Below, in pieces: positions 6,361 through 15,922 of a stretch of DNA of 64,000 bases. Origin of the DNA: Zobellia uliginosa (GTDB lineage: Bacteria > Bacteroidota > Bacteroidia > Flavobacteriales > Flavobacteriaceae); NCBI RefSeq assembly GCF_900156625.1, contig NZ_FTOB01000003.1, positions 124,001 to 188,000 on the forward strand, written 5' to 3'. The position numbers were made by a program, and so were the translations under genes. The notes below the pieces were generated by a model. That model was not told the DNA's origin. It saw nothing but the letters and a program-made list of their open reading frames with translations, and made no database searches. The number at the start of each line of letters is the position of its first letter. Position 1 is the stretch's first letter.

Positions 6361-9216
6361 ATGCCCAAAAGAAAAGATTTAAAGTCAATACTACTGATCG
6401 GTTCCGGTCCCATTGTAATAGGTCAAGCCTGTGAGTTTGATTACTCAGGTTCACAAGCTTTGCGAAGTCTACGTGAAGATGGTATAGAGACCGTTTTGAT
6501 AAATAGCAATCCTGCTACCATTATGACGGACCCCACTATGGCGGATCACGTTTATCTAAAGCCCTTAACCACCAAATCGATAGTTGAGATTTTAAAGGAA
6601 CATCCTCAAATCGATGCGGTATTGCCGACTATGGGAGGGCAAACGGCCTTGAATTTGTGTATTGAAGCTGATGAAAAGGGTATTTGGAAAGATTTTGGCG
6701 TAGAGATCATAGGGGTCGATATCAACGCGATCAACATTACGGAAGACCGTGAGAAGTTTCGTGAACTGATGCTGAAAATCGGTGTTGGGATGGCGCCCCA
6801 AGCTACGGCGACCTCATTCCTGAAAGGGAAGGAGATTGCCCAAGAATTTGGTTTTCCATTGGTCATTAGGGCATCGTATACCTTGGGTGGAGCGGGAGCT
6901 TCAATAGTTTACAAACCTGAAGATTTTGATGAGCTCTTAAGTCGCGGACTCGAAATATCGCCCATTCATGAGGTAATGATCGATAAGGCCCTTATGGGGT
7001 GGAAAGAGTATGAGCTTGAGTTGCTGCGTGATAAAAACGATAACGTTGTCATTATATGTACCATTGAGAATATGGACCCTATGGGTATACATACCGGTGA
7101 CTCCATAACCGTGGCACCCGCAATGACGCTTTCTGACCGGACTTTCCAAAAGATGCGGGATATGGCCATTCATATGATGCGCAGCATCGGTGACTTTGCA
7201 GGAGGTTGTAACGTTCAGTTTGCGGTTAGCCCAGATGAAGAAGAAGATATTATTGCCATAGAGATCAACCCAAGGGTTTCGCGTTCTTCGGCCTTGGCTT
7301 CAAAGGCAACGGGGTATCCTATTGCCAAGATAGCCTCTAAACTGGCTATAGGTTACAATTTGGACGAGTTGGACAACCAGATTACAAAATCTACATCGGC
7401 ATTGTTCGAACCGACCCTCGATTATGTTATCGTAAAGATCCCGAGATGGAATTTTGATAAGTTTGAAGGTTCAGACCGTACATTAGGACTTCAAATGAAG
7501 TCGGTAGGTGAGGTAATGGGTATTGGGCGCTCTTTTCAAGAAGCCTTGCATAAGGCGACCCAATCCTTGGAAATAAAAAGAAACGGTCTAGGTGCCGATG
7601 GTAAAGGCTACACCAATTATGACCAGATCATTCAAAAATTGACGATTCCTAGTTGGGACCGGGTTTTCGTGATTTACGATGCCATTCAGTTGGGTATTCC
7701 ATTGGGTAGGATACACGAGATTACCAAAATAGATATGTGGTTCTTGAAGCAGTACGAAGAACTTTACCTATTGGAAAAGGAAATATCTACCTACACCATT
7801 GCTACCTTGACCAAGGAATTGATGCTGGAAGCCAAGCAAAAAGGTTTTGCCGATAGGCAAATTGCCCATATGCTCGACTGCTACGAGAGCGAGGTGCATA
7901 AAAAGCGAACCGAGGAAATGAATATCAACAGGGTGTATAAATTGGTCGATACCTGTGCCGCCGAATTTAAGGCGATGACCCCATATTACTATTCTACTTT
8001 TGAAGAAGAAATAGAAAAGCCCGACGGAACCCGATACGTCGAGAACGACAGTATTGTTACCGATCGTAAGAAGATTGTGGTACTTGGTTCTGGTCCTAAC
8101 CGAATAGGACAGGGTATAGAATTCGATTATTGTTGTGTTCACGGTGTACTTGCGGCTGCTGAATGTGGTTACGAGACCATCATGATCAATTGTAACCCCG
8201 AGACGGTTTCTACCGATTTTGATACGGCCGATAAACTTTACTTTGAGCCGGTGTTCTGGGAGCATATCTACGATATTATCCGTCATGAGAAGCCCGAAGG
8301 CGTTATTGTGCAGTTAGGGGGGCAGACCGCATTAAAACTTGCGGAGAAATTGGAGAAATACGGTATTAAGATTATCGGTACCAGTTTCAAGGCGTTGGAC
8401 CTTGCGGAAGACCGCGGTAGTTTCTCCGAGCTTTTAAAAGCCAACGATATTCCGTTTCCACAGTTCGGGGTTGCCGAAACTGCCGACGAAGCCTTGGCCC
8501 TGGCCGATGAACTTAACTTTCCTTTATTGGTAAGACCTTCGTACGTTTTGGGTGGTCAAGGCATGAAAATTGTCATAAACAAGGAAGAGCTAGAGGAGCA
8601 TGTAGTTGATCTTCTTAGAAAAATACCGAATAACAAATTGTTGTTAGACCATTATTTGGATGGTGCGATAGAGGCGGAGGCCGATGCCATTTGTGATGGG
8701 GAAGATGTCTATATTATTGGTATTATGGAGCATATTGAGCCCTGCGGTATTCACTCGGGCGACTCTAACGCAACACTGCCTCCGTTCAATCTGGGCGAGT
8801 TTGTTATGCAGCAGATAAAAGACCATACCAAGAAAATTGCCTTGGCCTTGAACACCGTAGGTTTGATCAATATCCAATTTGCCGTAAAAGACGACATGGT
8901 CTATATCATAGAAGCAAATCCACGTGCTTCTAGAACCGTTCCTTTTATCGCAAAAGCTTATAGGGAGCCTTATGTGAATTATGCTACCAAGGTCATGTTA
9001 GGGGATAAAAAGGTCAAGGACTTTGATTTTAACCCACAGCTTAAAGGTTTTGCCATTAAGCAACCGGTCTTTTCCTTTAATAAGTTCCCGAATGTAAACA
9101 AAAACCTAGGGCCTGAAATGAAGAGTACGGGCGAGAGCATTCTCTTTATCGACAGCCTTAAAGATGATCAATTCTACGATCTTTACGGTCGAAGAAAAAT
9201 GTACTTGAGCAAGTAA
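6361..9216 (+). CDS. carB: Carbamoyl-phosphate synthase large subunit, no MGS domain
   Basis: Makes carbamoyl phosphate from bicarbonate, two ATP and ammonia supplied by CarA, feeding pyrimidine and arginine synthesis. The two homologous synthetase halves begin at LLIGSGPIVIGQACEFDYSG (about residue 11) and VVLGSGPNRIGQGIEFDY (about residue 575). Both have ATP-grasp segments (VIRASYTLGGAGAS; LVRPSYVLGGQGMK) and metal-binding EINPR / EANPRAS motifs. It has 951 residues against about 1073 in E. coli and ends just after LGPEMKSTGE. The C-terminal MGS domain that binds UMP and ornithine is therefore absent, and no remnant follows before the terminator. carA is not in the window. Confidence 0.96.
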   Translation: MPKRKDLKSILLIGSGPIVIGQACEFDYSGSQALRSLREDGIETVLINSNPATIMTDPTMADHVYLKPLTTKSIVEILKEHPQIDAVLPTMGGQTALNLCIEADEKGIWKDFGVEIIGVDINAINITEDREKFRELMLKIGVGMAPQATATSFLKGKEIAQEFGFPLVIRASYTLGGAGASIVYKPEDFDELLSRGLEISPIHEVMIDKALMGWKEYELELLRDKNDNVVIICTIENMDPMGIHTGDSITVAPAMTLSDRTFQKMRDMAIHMMRSIGDFAGGCNVQFAVSPDEEEDIIAIEINPRVSRSSALASKATGYPIAKIASKLAIGYNLDELDNQITKSTSALFEPTLDYVIVKIPRWNFDKFEGSDRTLGLQMKSVGEVMGIGRSFQEALHKATQSLEIKRNGLGADGKGYTNYDQIIQKLTIPSWDRVFVIYDAIQLGIPLGRIHEITKIDMWFLKQYEELYLLEKEISTYTIATLTKELMLEAKQKGFADRQIAHMLDCYESEVHKKRTEEMNINRVYKLVDTCAAEFKAMTPYYYSTFEEEIEKPDGTRYVENDSIVTDRKKIVVLGSGPNRIGQGIEFDYCCVHGVLAAAECGYETIMINCNPETVSTDFDTADKLYFEPVFWEHIYDIIRHEKPEGVIVQLGGQTALKLAEKLEKYGIKIIGTSFKALDLAEDRGSFSELLKANDIPFPQFGVAETADEALALADELNFPLLVRPSYVLGGQGMKIVINKEELEEHVVDLLRKIPNNKLLLDHYLDGAIEAEADAICDGEDVYIIGIMEHIEPCGIHSGDSNATLPPFNLGEFVMQQIKDHTKKIALALNTVGLINIQFAVKDDMVYIIEANPRASRTVPFIAKAYREPYVNYATKVMLGDKKVKDFDFNPQLKGFAIKQPVFSFNKFPNVNKNLGPEMKSTGESILFIDSLKDDQFYDLYGRRKMYLSK

Positions 9217-9238
9217 AATTGCCTTAATAAAAATGTAA

Positions 9239-9274
9239 AAGGTCGTGGTAATTGTTTTGCTACGGCCTTTTTTA
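9239..9274. terminator. Terminator between carB and the acyl-CoA ligase gene
   Basis: A 12-bp stem with a few G-T pairs (AAGGTCGTGGTA 9239-9250, TGCTACGGCCTT 9258-9269), followed by T6 on the plus strand. The minus-strand side is also T-rich, so it can act on both convergent genes. Confidence 0.75.
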
Positions 9275-10897
9275 TAATTTACCTTGGGCGTAACGTCTCC
9301 TGATTTCCTTTTTGTCGAATTTGCCCACGCTGGTCCTTGGTATTTGACCGATGAATAAATATTTTTCGGGGATTTGGTAATTGGCGAAGTCGCGACTTAA
9401 AAATTCTTTCAACTCGTAATTTGTTATCCTGTCGTTTCTATCTTGGAGGACGATAACGGCCAAGGGTCTTTCCGACCATTTTTCATCGGGTATGGCAATT
9501 ACGGCCGCTTCCTTTATTTTCGGGTGGGCCATCAAGGTCGTTTCCAAAGCAACGCTAGAGATCCATTCGCCTCCACTTTTGATCAGGTCTTTTGTTCGGT
9601 CGGTAATATGCATATAACCATCTTGGTCGACAGTACTTACGTCCCCGGTTCTAAACCACCCATCATTGGTGAAGTTGTCTCGGTTCTTTGTTTTAAAATA
9701 AGAACTGATGACCCAAGCCCCCTTAACCTGTAGTTCGCCCATTGTTTTGCCGTCTCTTGGGGCGATGTTTCCGTTGTTGTCTACAATACGCATTTCAATA
9801 CCGGGAAACTCTATACCCTGTTTGGCCCGAACGTTCACTTTTTTGTCTTCACTTAGGTCTTGATGATGGGGCTGTAGCCGACTTACGGTACCTAGGGGCG
9901 ATGTTTCCGTCATTCCCCAGGCATGTACTCCTCTAATGCCAAAATCCTTCTCCATGGCCTTTATTAGGCTTGCAGGAAGCGCAGATCCCCCGACCAGATA
10001 TTCTTCCAAATCTAATTTGGGCCGTGGGGGATTTTTCTTCATGCTCTCATAGATCCCCATCCAGATTGTGGGTACACCATTGGCCTTGGTGACCTTTTCC
10101 TTTTGTAAAATTTTGATCAATGCCTCGGGTTGTAGGTTTGATGAGGGTAAGACCATATCAGATCCCGTAAGAAGGCATAGGTATGGATATCCCCAGGCCA
10201 TGACGTGAAATTGGGGAACAATGAGGAGTACAATATCGGAGTTGCTGTAGTTGGCGGCATTGGGCGTAGAGATGGTCAGGGCATGTAGGTAGGTAGACCT
10301 ATGGGTGTAGAGTACACCTTTGGGCAGCCCTGTTGTTCCACTGGTATAGCACATGCCGCTCGCGTCGTTTTCGTTTAGGGTAGGCCATTGAAATTCTTCC
10401 AATTGTCCTGCTAACATATCCTCGTAATGCAAAACATCGGGCAATGTGGTGTTGAAGTTTTTTGGTGCGTTTAGAATAACAAAATGTTCTACGGTTTCCA
10501 GTTTGCCGGCAATTTTTTCAAGTAAGGGTACAAGTGTGGCATCTACAAAAATAACCTTGTCTTCCGCATGGTTAATTATGAATTCGGTCTGTTGTGACGA
10601 AAGCCTGATGTTGATGGTGTGGCAAATGGCCCCAATACCGGGTACGCCGTAGTATAGTTCCACATGTTGGTAATGGTTCCAGGCAAAGGTGCCGACCATA
10701 TCGCCTTTTTTTATCCCAAGGGTATTGGTGAGTGCATTGGCCAATTGCATGCAGCGTTTGTGAAGGTCGCCAAAGGTGTATTCATGCCTGGAGGCGTCGG
10801 GCAAATGACTGATGATTTTTTTGTGCTTAAAAGCACTGTTCCCGTATTCAAGAATAGTAGTCGTGGTGAGCGGGTAGTCCATTATTAATCCTTCCAT
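9272..10897 (-). CDS. Fatty acyl-CoA synthetase (AMP-binding)
   Basis: A 541-residue ANL-superfamily enzyme that activates a carboxylic acid, probably a medium- or long-chain fatty acid, to its CoA thioester through an acyl-adenylate. Motifs in order are the P-loop YTSGTTGLPKGV, the adenine-binding GWGMTETSP-type motif (here HAWGMTETSPLG), DGWFRTGDV, and the C-terminal catalytic lysine in RTSVGKFDKKEIR. Chain-length preference cannot be read reliably, though the GDVSTVDQDGYM...IKSGGEWIS block is typical of FadD/AlkK-like ligases. There is no signal peptide. The start may be M1 (10897) or M6 (10882, MDYPLTTTT). It is convergent with carB. Confidence 0.9.
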   Translation of the reverse strand: MEGLIMDYPLTTTTILEYGNSAFKHKKIISHLPDASRHEYTFGDLHKRCMQLANALTNTLGIKKGDMVGTFAWNHYQHVELYYGVPGIGAICHTINIRLSSQQTEFIINHAEDKVIFVDATLVPLLEKIAGKLETVEHFVILNAPKNFNTTLPDVLHYEDMLAGQLEEFQWPTLNENDASGMCYTSGTTGLPKGVLYTHRSTYLHALTISTPNAANYSNSDIVLLIVPQFHVMAWGYPYLCLLTGSDMVLPSSNLQPEALIKILQKEKVTKANGVPTIWMGIYESMKKNPPRPKLDLEEYLVGGSALPASLIKAMEKDFGIRGVHAWGMTETSPLGTVSRLQPHHQDLSEDKKVNVRAKQGIEFPGIEMRIVDNNGNIAPRDGKTMGELQVKGAWVISSYFKTKNRDNFTNDGWFRTGDVSTVDQDGYMHITDRTKDLIKSGGEWISSVALETTLMAHPKIKEAAVIAIPDEKWSERPLAVIVLQDRNDRITNYELKEFLSRDFANYQIPEKYLFIGQIPRTSVGKFDKKEIRRRYAQGKL

Positions 10898-10981
10898 AGG
10901 CTATCGGGGTTAAATCGTTGGGTCGGTTTTCCTAAAGTTACTGATTTTTTGCTATGTAGGGAAAGAAGAAGGGGACGGGGG

Positions 10982-11332
10982 TCAATTGTACCAAACGGCA
11001 TAACGTTTCCTACGCAGTTCAAGGGCCAGGCTTTCTTCCATTTTTAGGGCGGCCGCCCGTGTGGTCAATGGTTTGATATGGTTGTACAGGCTGGGCCTTA
11101 GGTAGGATCCGTATTTCCTTACGATGTTCGAGGCGAGGCGGTGTCCTTTTTTATTTACATAACCCGTTTTGTGCTGTAGGAAACGTTCTTTCGGGGTTTT
11201 GCTGGTCATTCCTACATATAAACATTCTAAAACCCCGTTGAATTGTGGATTGGCTTCGCGAAAGCGCCGATTTTCCGTGAACACCTTTTTTGAGAGTTCT
11301 ATTACGTAAACATGATATTGGGGTCTGGCCAT
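10982..11332 (-). CDS. GIY-YIG-like small protein
   Basis: A 116-residue basic protein with the layout of a GIY-YIG nuclease domain: YHVYVIEL strand, then LYVGMTSKTPKERFLQHK (corresponding to YIG plus the catalytic Arg helix), and a Glu in ALKMEESLALELRRK. The residues replacing GIY-YIG are VYV and LYVG, as in divergent members. In some Bacteroidota annotations such proteins carry an unrelated enzyme name; nothing in the sequence supports anything but the GIY-YIG fold. Whether it cuts DNA is unknown. It lies 13 bases after the stop of the hybrid kinase on the same strand and may be read with it. Confidence 0.65.
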   Translation of the reverse strand: MARPQYHVYVIELSKKVFTENRRFREANPQFNGVLECLYVGMTSKTPKERFLQHKTGYVNKKGHRLASNIVRKYGSYLRPSLYNHIKPLTTRAAALKMEESLALELRRKRYAVWYN

Positions 11333-11345
11333 TTCGAACGAAATT

Positions 11346-13577
11346 TTATTGGGAAAGATTGATTTCTTCCTTCGGAAGGTGCTTAAAGATCGTCTCTAGG
11401 AATTCGGGAAGGTTGTAGGGTTTGTGAATAATGTCGTCAATACCTGAATTGAGTATTTCTTTTTTGCTCTCGTCCAACTCTACGGCGGTTAACGCAATTA
11501 TCGGAATGTCTTTATCGAATTCGCGTATCAATTGGGTGGCTTCCATCCCGTTCATCTTCGGCATGTGTATGTCCATGAGTATCAAATCGTAGTCATTGGC
11601 TTTGCTCATGGCTACCGCTTGGGCGCCATCATCGGCCAGACTTGATTCGATATGGTGTTTTTCCAAGGTTTTTTGCGTTACTTTTTGGTTGATTCTATTG
11701 TCGTCGACAATAAGCACTTTATTGGTCCGTCTATTTTCCTTAGGGCGACTTCCTTTAGGTAAATTGACGATAGGGCTTTCAATTGCCTTTTGGCTCTCAT
11801 TGTATTTTTTGAGTTTTAGGCGGAAACTGAATTGCGACCCTTTGCCCGGGGTGCTGTCTAGTTCGATTTTGCTTTGGTAGAGCTTCAATATTTTTTTAAC
11901 GATGGTAAGGCCGAGCCCCGTACCCGTATAACTGAGGTTTTTGTTTTCGATTTGGGTGAATTCATTGAAAATGTCCTTTTGCATATCCAATGGAATTCCT
12001 AGGCCGTCATCCTTTATCACAAATTGGGTGTAGTAGGTCTCGTCATCTATGGCTTCGACAAGAATAAGCTTTAACCAAATGTTACCGTTTTCTGTAAACT
12101 TTATAGCGTTCCCTACTAAGTTTATGAGCACTTGTGATAACCTTATGGGGTCTCCAATAAGATGGTTCGGCAGTTTGTCGTCAATGTGTAAATGTAGGGT
12201 GTTGTTGTTTTGTTGCAGGCTAGATTCGAAGGAACGTACAATGTTTTTTATGAGCGTGTCTAGTTCGTAGGGTATTTTTGATAAGGTAATGGCTTCGGCA
12301 TCCATCTTGCTTAATAAAAGCACATCGTTGATCAAGGCTAGGAGGTAATCGGCCGAGAATTTTAGGGAATCGAGATCGTCTGCATAATCTTTGAGCTTTT
12401 CGTCTTCTTTTAAAATTCTTGATATACCTATAACTCCGTATAAGGGGGTGCGAAGTTCGTGGCTGACCGTTGAAAGAAACTTGGTCTTGATCGTCGAAAG
12501 TTTCTCGGCCTTGGCATGGGCGATACTCAATTGTTTGTTCTTTGCTCGGAGGTTGTTGATGTATTTTCTTCGGGTCTTGAAAAATACGATAATGATGAGC
12601 AGGGTGATGATGAGGATAACAACGGCAATAATAAGTACAGTGGTCAGTGTTTTTGATTTTGAGATCAATTGTTCTGAGTATACTTTTTCCTTTAGGGCCG
12701 ATTCAAGGTCTTTTTGGGCCTGTTCCAAATTGAATTTGGCCCTAGCCTTTTCGGTCTCCTCCACTTTTTTAAGGGTGTACGCCTTTTGCTTGAACTGGTT
12801 GTGTTTGTCTAGGTTGGTAAAGGCTTTTCGATAGTCGTCCGTTTCGCTGTAGAGTTTGGCCAAATTGTCGTAGGCCTCAATGGCCAAATCGGTATTGTTG
12901 TTCGCGTCGGCGGTAAGGGCGATGTTCTCTAGTTTTTGTGCGGCGGCGTCGTACTCTTTCTTTATTAGGTAATACTTGCCGTATAAAAGCTCTATGTATA
13001 GTTTGTCTAGGGAATCGACTTTCTTGGTTGAAAGGGCTTCCGCTTTTTGAAGATAGGTATGGGCCTCGTTTATTTGTTTGTTGTCGAGGTAGGTCCAGAT
13101 GAGGTTTACATAAGTGAGGTAGACTTCATCGTAGTCTTGGTTCTTTTCGTTTATTTCAATGCTTTCCTTAAAGAAGCGGACCGCTTTTTCGTAGGTGGCC
13201 TTATTGTCGGAATATAAAATGCCTAAATTCAAGGTTCCCCATGCTATAAGACTATCGGCGTGTGTTGCCCGGGCCAGTTCCAGTGCCTTTTCGGAATAAA
13301 TCCTTCCCTGCACGCTATCGTCCGTCTCGGAGTAGATTCCACCGAGTATATCATAGCCTAAAAACTCGTAGTATTTATAATTGAATTCCTTTCCTTTTTC
13401 TACTAGGGCCGAAGCGTATTTTATGGCTTCTTTATAGTTGTATTCGTCGTAGGCGTCATTCGATCGGTTGACATACAATTCTAGGGTATCTTTTTTCCAA
13501 TCCGTGGCCTCTTGGGCTATTCCATTAGTATACAGCGCAAGGAAAAAAATGAATACTAGTGGTTTTGATATCCTCAT
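11346..13577 (-). CDS. TPR hybrid sensor histidine kinase with receiver
   Basis: A roughly 743-residue membrane kinase. From the ATG at 13577: a signal peptide (ISKPLVFIFFLALYTNGIAQ); about seven TPR-like repeats in the periplasm (residues 30-310); a coiled segment; one transmembrane helix (TVLIIAVVILIITLLIIIVFF); HisKA with the phospho-accepting His in STVSHELRTPLYG; HATPase_c with N box LINLVGNAIKFTENG, G1 DDGLGIP and G2 GTGLGLTIVKKIL; and a C-terminal receiver with VDDN, LMDIHMPKMNG (phospho-Asp) and the conserved Lys in IHKPYN. There is no DNA-binding output, so phosphate probably passes to another protein. Starting at the upstream ATG (13661) would bury the signal peptide behind 28 residues. 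Confidence 0.9.
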   Translation of the reverse strand: MRISKPLVFIFFLALYTNGIAQEATDWKKDTLELYVNRSNDAYDEYNYKEAIKYASALVEKGKEFNYKYYEFLGYDILGGIYSETDDSVQGRIYSEKALELARATHADSLIAWGTLNLGILYSDNKATYEKAVRFFKESIEINEKNQDYDEVYLTYVNLIWTYLDNKQINEAHTYLQKAEALSTKKVDSLDKLYIELLYGKYYLIKKEYDAAAQKLENIALTADANNNTDLAIEAYDNLAKLYSETDDYRKAFTNLDKHNQFKQKAYTLKKVEETEKARAKFNLEQAQKDLESALKEKVYSEQLISKSKTLTTVLIIAVVILIITLLIIIVFFKTRRKYINNLRAKNKQLSIAHAKAEKLSTIKTKFLSTVSHELRTPLYGVIGISRILKEDEKLKDYADDLDSLKFSADYLLALINDVLLLSKMDAEAITLSKIPYELDTLIKNIVRSFESSLQQNNNTLHLHIDDKLPNHLIGDPIRLSQVLINLVGNAIKFTENGNIWLKLILVEAIDDETYYTQFVIKDDGLGIPLDMQKDIFNEFTQIENKNLSYTGTGLGLTIVKKILKLYQSKIELDSTPGKGSQFSFRLKLKKYNESQKAIESPIVNLPKGSRPKENRRTNKVLIVDDNRINQKVTQKTLEKHHIESSLADDGAQAVAMSKANDYDLILMDIHMPKMNGMEATQLIREFDKDIPIIALTAVELDESKKEILNSGIDDIIHKPYNLPEFLETIFKHLPKEEINLSQ

Positions 13578-13721
13578 GGTCACATTGGGGCCGGTATAGG
13601 GTTGTACGGTCGGCCTTTTCGGCAAGCTAAGATAAGAATTTGCTTTACAAATTATCGGCAAGCGGCCAATAGATCGATAGACGGTATGGGCGCCAAAAAA
13701 AATAGGGCGATTAAAAACGGC

Positions 13722-14288
13722 TTATTCGCTTTCCATGTTTACGCCTTCCGTGGTAAAGGAGAAAGCTTGCGCTCCCAGTCCGCCGACCATAACGGCTTGA
13801 AACAAGGGGTTGAGTGGGCGCTTGGCGTACCAATCGATAATAAAGTTGGCACCGCTGCCACCGGAATTGTCCTGTTGTTCTATAACGTAATCGATAGATT
13901 CCATAGGGCGAAGGTATATCGTTTGGTCTATATAGCTCCTTACAAGGTCGCCCCCGGTATTGTAGTAATCTATTTTTGAAATGAAGAGGCTGTCCTTAAG
14001 GCTGGTGTTCCTGATACTTAAGGTAGCGGTCAATAAGGTTCTGGAGTCTCTGGTCTGATTGTAGATATCAGAGTAAATGGGTACGTAAACCTGTTTTAAA
14101 AGAGGATCGACGGTGCTGCCGTCGACCCTTCTGTTTAATGTATGTTCATCGAGTACCGGTACCGGTTTTTCCTCCGCGGGTCGTTTGCACGATATGGACA
14201 ACAAAACAAGAATAAGCACACCTGCAATTGATTTTAGACTGTTTTCAATAGCGTAAAAATATGTGCCGTAGCGGTATTTTCCTATCAT
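13722..14288 (-). CDS. DUF3124 lipoprotein
   Basis: A 188-residue protein with an N-terminal membrane signal ending at LVLLSISCKR, where the Cys is the likely lipidation site. The mature part fits DUF3124: VYVPIYSDIYNQTRDSRTLL, ATLSIRNTS, KIDYYNTGG and GGSGANFIIDWYA. The family is predicted to be exported; its function is unknown. It sits between gnd and the hybrid kinase on the same strand, with about 145 bases before the kinase. Confidence 0.8.
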   Translation of the reverse strand: MIGKYRYGTYFYAIENSLKSIAGVLILVLLSISCKRPAEEKPVPVLDEHTLNRRVDGSTVDPLLKQVYVPIYSDIYNQTRDSRTLLTATLSIRNTSLKDSLFISKIDYYNTGGDLVRSYIDQTIYLRPMESIDYVIEQQDNSGGSGANFIIDWYAKRPLNPLFQAVMVGGLGAQAFSFTTEGVNMESE

Positions 14289-14337
14289 TTCAGTATTCTA
14301 GTTTTGTGGTATCCATATTTTAGGAGGCCTTTTTAGG

Positions 14338-15750
14338 CTACTCCCATTCGGTATGGAAAATACCTTCCTGGTCAAGGCGTTCATAAGTGTGGGATCCGAA
14401 GAAATCACGTTGCGCCTGTATAAGGTTCAAAGGCAATCGACTTGAGGTATAGGCATCGAAATAGGTCAATGAGTTTGTCAGTCCCGGCATCGGGATACCG
14501 TTTTTGGCGGCATGTGCAACCAAGGTTCTGGCCGAAGTTACCGTACCCTTGATTTTCTCGACGAAATTCGGGGAAAGCAATAAATTCGGTAAGTCTTTAT
14601 CGGCTTCAAATGCCTCGGTGATGTCGGCCAAAAGACCGGCTCGGATGATACAGCCCGCACGCCAGATTTTGGCAATGGTGGCAATATCTAGATTGTATTG
14701 GTATTCTCTTGAGGCATCGGCCAATTGGTGCAAGCCCTGGGCATAGGTGATGATGAAAGAGAAGTAAAGGGCCTCTTCGGCCAGCTTTGCCAATGCTTCT
14801 TTATCTAAAGTTTCTACTTCTGGGCGACCATATAGTTTTTCGGCTTCGGTTCTTTCAGATTTGAGTGCCGAAATTTCACGCATACTTACGGCAATGTCAA
14901 TCGAAGGAACGGGTATACCTAAGTCCATCGCATTTTGACTCGTCCATTTCCCTGTTCCTTTTTGTTTCGCTTTGTCTAAAATCTGATCTACGAGATGACC
15001 TTTATCTGCGCCAAGTTCATCTTTTTGTTCCAGAATTTTAGAGGTGATTTCCACTAGAAAAGACTGCAAGCGACCTTGGTTCCATTCAGAGAAGGTATTG
15101 TGCATTTCTTCATTGGAAAAGTTCCCCGCTTTTTTAAGCAGGTCATAAACTTCGGAAGTGAGTTGCATCAATCCATATTCTATACCATTGTGAACCATTT
15201 TTACGTAGTTTCCCGATGATTTTGGACCTAAATAGGCTACACAAGGCTCTCCTTTATATTTTGCGGATACCGCTTCAAAAATAGGTTTAATGTGTTGGTA
15301 GGCCGATTTTGATCCGCCGGGCATGATGCTGGGGCCTAGTCGGGCACCTTTGGCACCACCTGAAACTCCCGCGCCAAAGAAATTGATGGCCCTGTCATGA
15401 AGGTAAGCTTCACGTCGGTCGGTATCGGTAAAGAAGGAATTCCCTCCATCGATAATGATATCACCTCGGTCTATATGCGGCAAGAGACTTTCGATGACCG
15501 AGTCTACGATTTTTCCGGCCGGAACCAAAAGCATGATTTTTCTGGGTTGTTTCAGGGCTTGAACGAAGGTCTTTATATCGGTGGATGCATTCACCTTGGC
15601 CTCGTGGCCGCCTTCCTCCTTTAATGCCGCTACTTTTTCCTGATCCAGGTCGTAGCCAAACGCAGAGAATCCGTTATCGGCAACGTTTAAAATGAAGTTA
15701 CGTCCCATAACACCGAGACCTATCAATCCAAAATCATATTTTCCTTCCAT
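14338..15750 (-). CDS. gnd: 6-phosphogluconate dehydrogenase, decarboxylating
   Basis: Oxidises 6-phosphogluconate to ribulose 5-phosphate and CO2 with NADP+ (pentose phosphate pathway, cytoplasm). It has 470 residues, the normal length. The Rossmann motif is GLGVMGRNFILNVADNG; substrate-binding segments are GVSGGAKGARLGPSIMPGG and VKMVHNGIEYGLMQL, which contains the catalytic Lys and the HNGIEY signature. The C-terminal helical domain and ANLIQAQRDFFGSHTYERLD-like tail (here LNLIQAQRDFFGSHTYERLD) are intact. It is divergent from zwf-pgl across 172 bases that probably hold both promoters. A minus-strand -7 box TAATTTTG lies at 15816-15809. Confidence 0.97.
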   Translation of the reverse strand: MEGKYDFGLIGLGVMGRNFILNVADNGFSAFGYDLDQEKVAALKEEGGHEAKVNASTDIKTFVQALKQPRKIMLLVPAGKIVDSVIESLLPHIDRGDIIIDGGNSFFTDTDRREAYLHDRAINFFGAGVSGGAKGARLGPSIMPGGSKSAYQHIKPIFEAVSAKYKGEPCVAYLGPKSSGNYVKMVHNGIEYGLMQLTSEVYDLLKKAGNFSNEEMHNTFSEWNQGRLQSFLVEITSKILEQKDELGADKGHLVDQILDKAKQKGTGKWTSQNAMDLGIPVPSIDIAVSMREISALKSERTEAEKLYGRPEVETLDKEALAKLAEEALYFSFIITYAQGLHQLADASREYQYNLDIATIAKIWRAGCIIRAGLLADITEAFEADKDLPNLLLSPNFVEKIKGTVTSARTLVAHAAKNGIPMPGLTNSLTYFDAYTSSRLPLNLIQAQRDFFGSHTYERLDQEGIFHTEWE

Positions 15751-15922
15751 TTTCTATATTTAAAATTACACGATCGGCCCTAAAATTGTCATATTCGGGC
15801 AATACGACCAAAATTAAGCGAAATAATTGAAATGTAAGATTTTCTTAGGGTAAACTCGTTGGTATTGCTGCATCTTTTCGATACTTTTAGCCTTTCAAAT
15901 CGTATAAGGATACCATCTCATT

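Noticed and set aside
9217-9240. Frameshift removing the CarB MGS domain
   Set aside because: Only about 20 bases separate the stop from a terminator, with a convergent gene beyond it, so no room for a lost domain.
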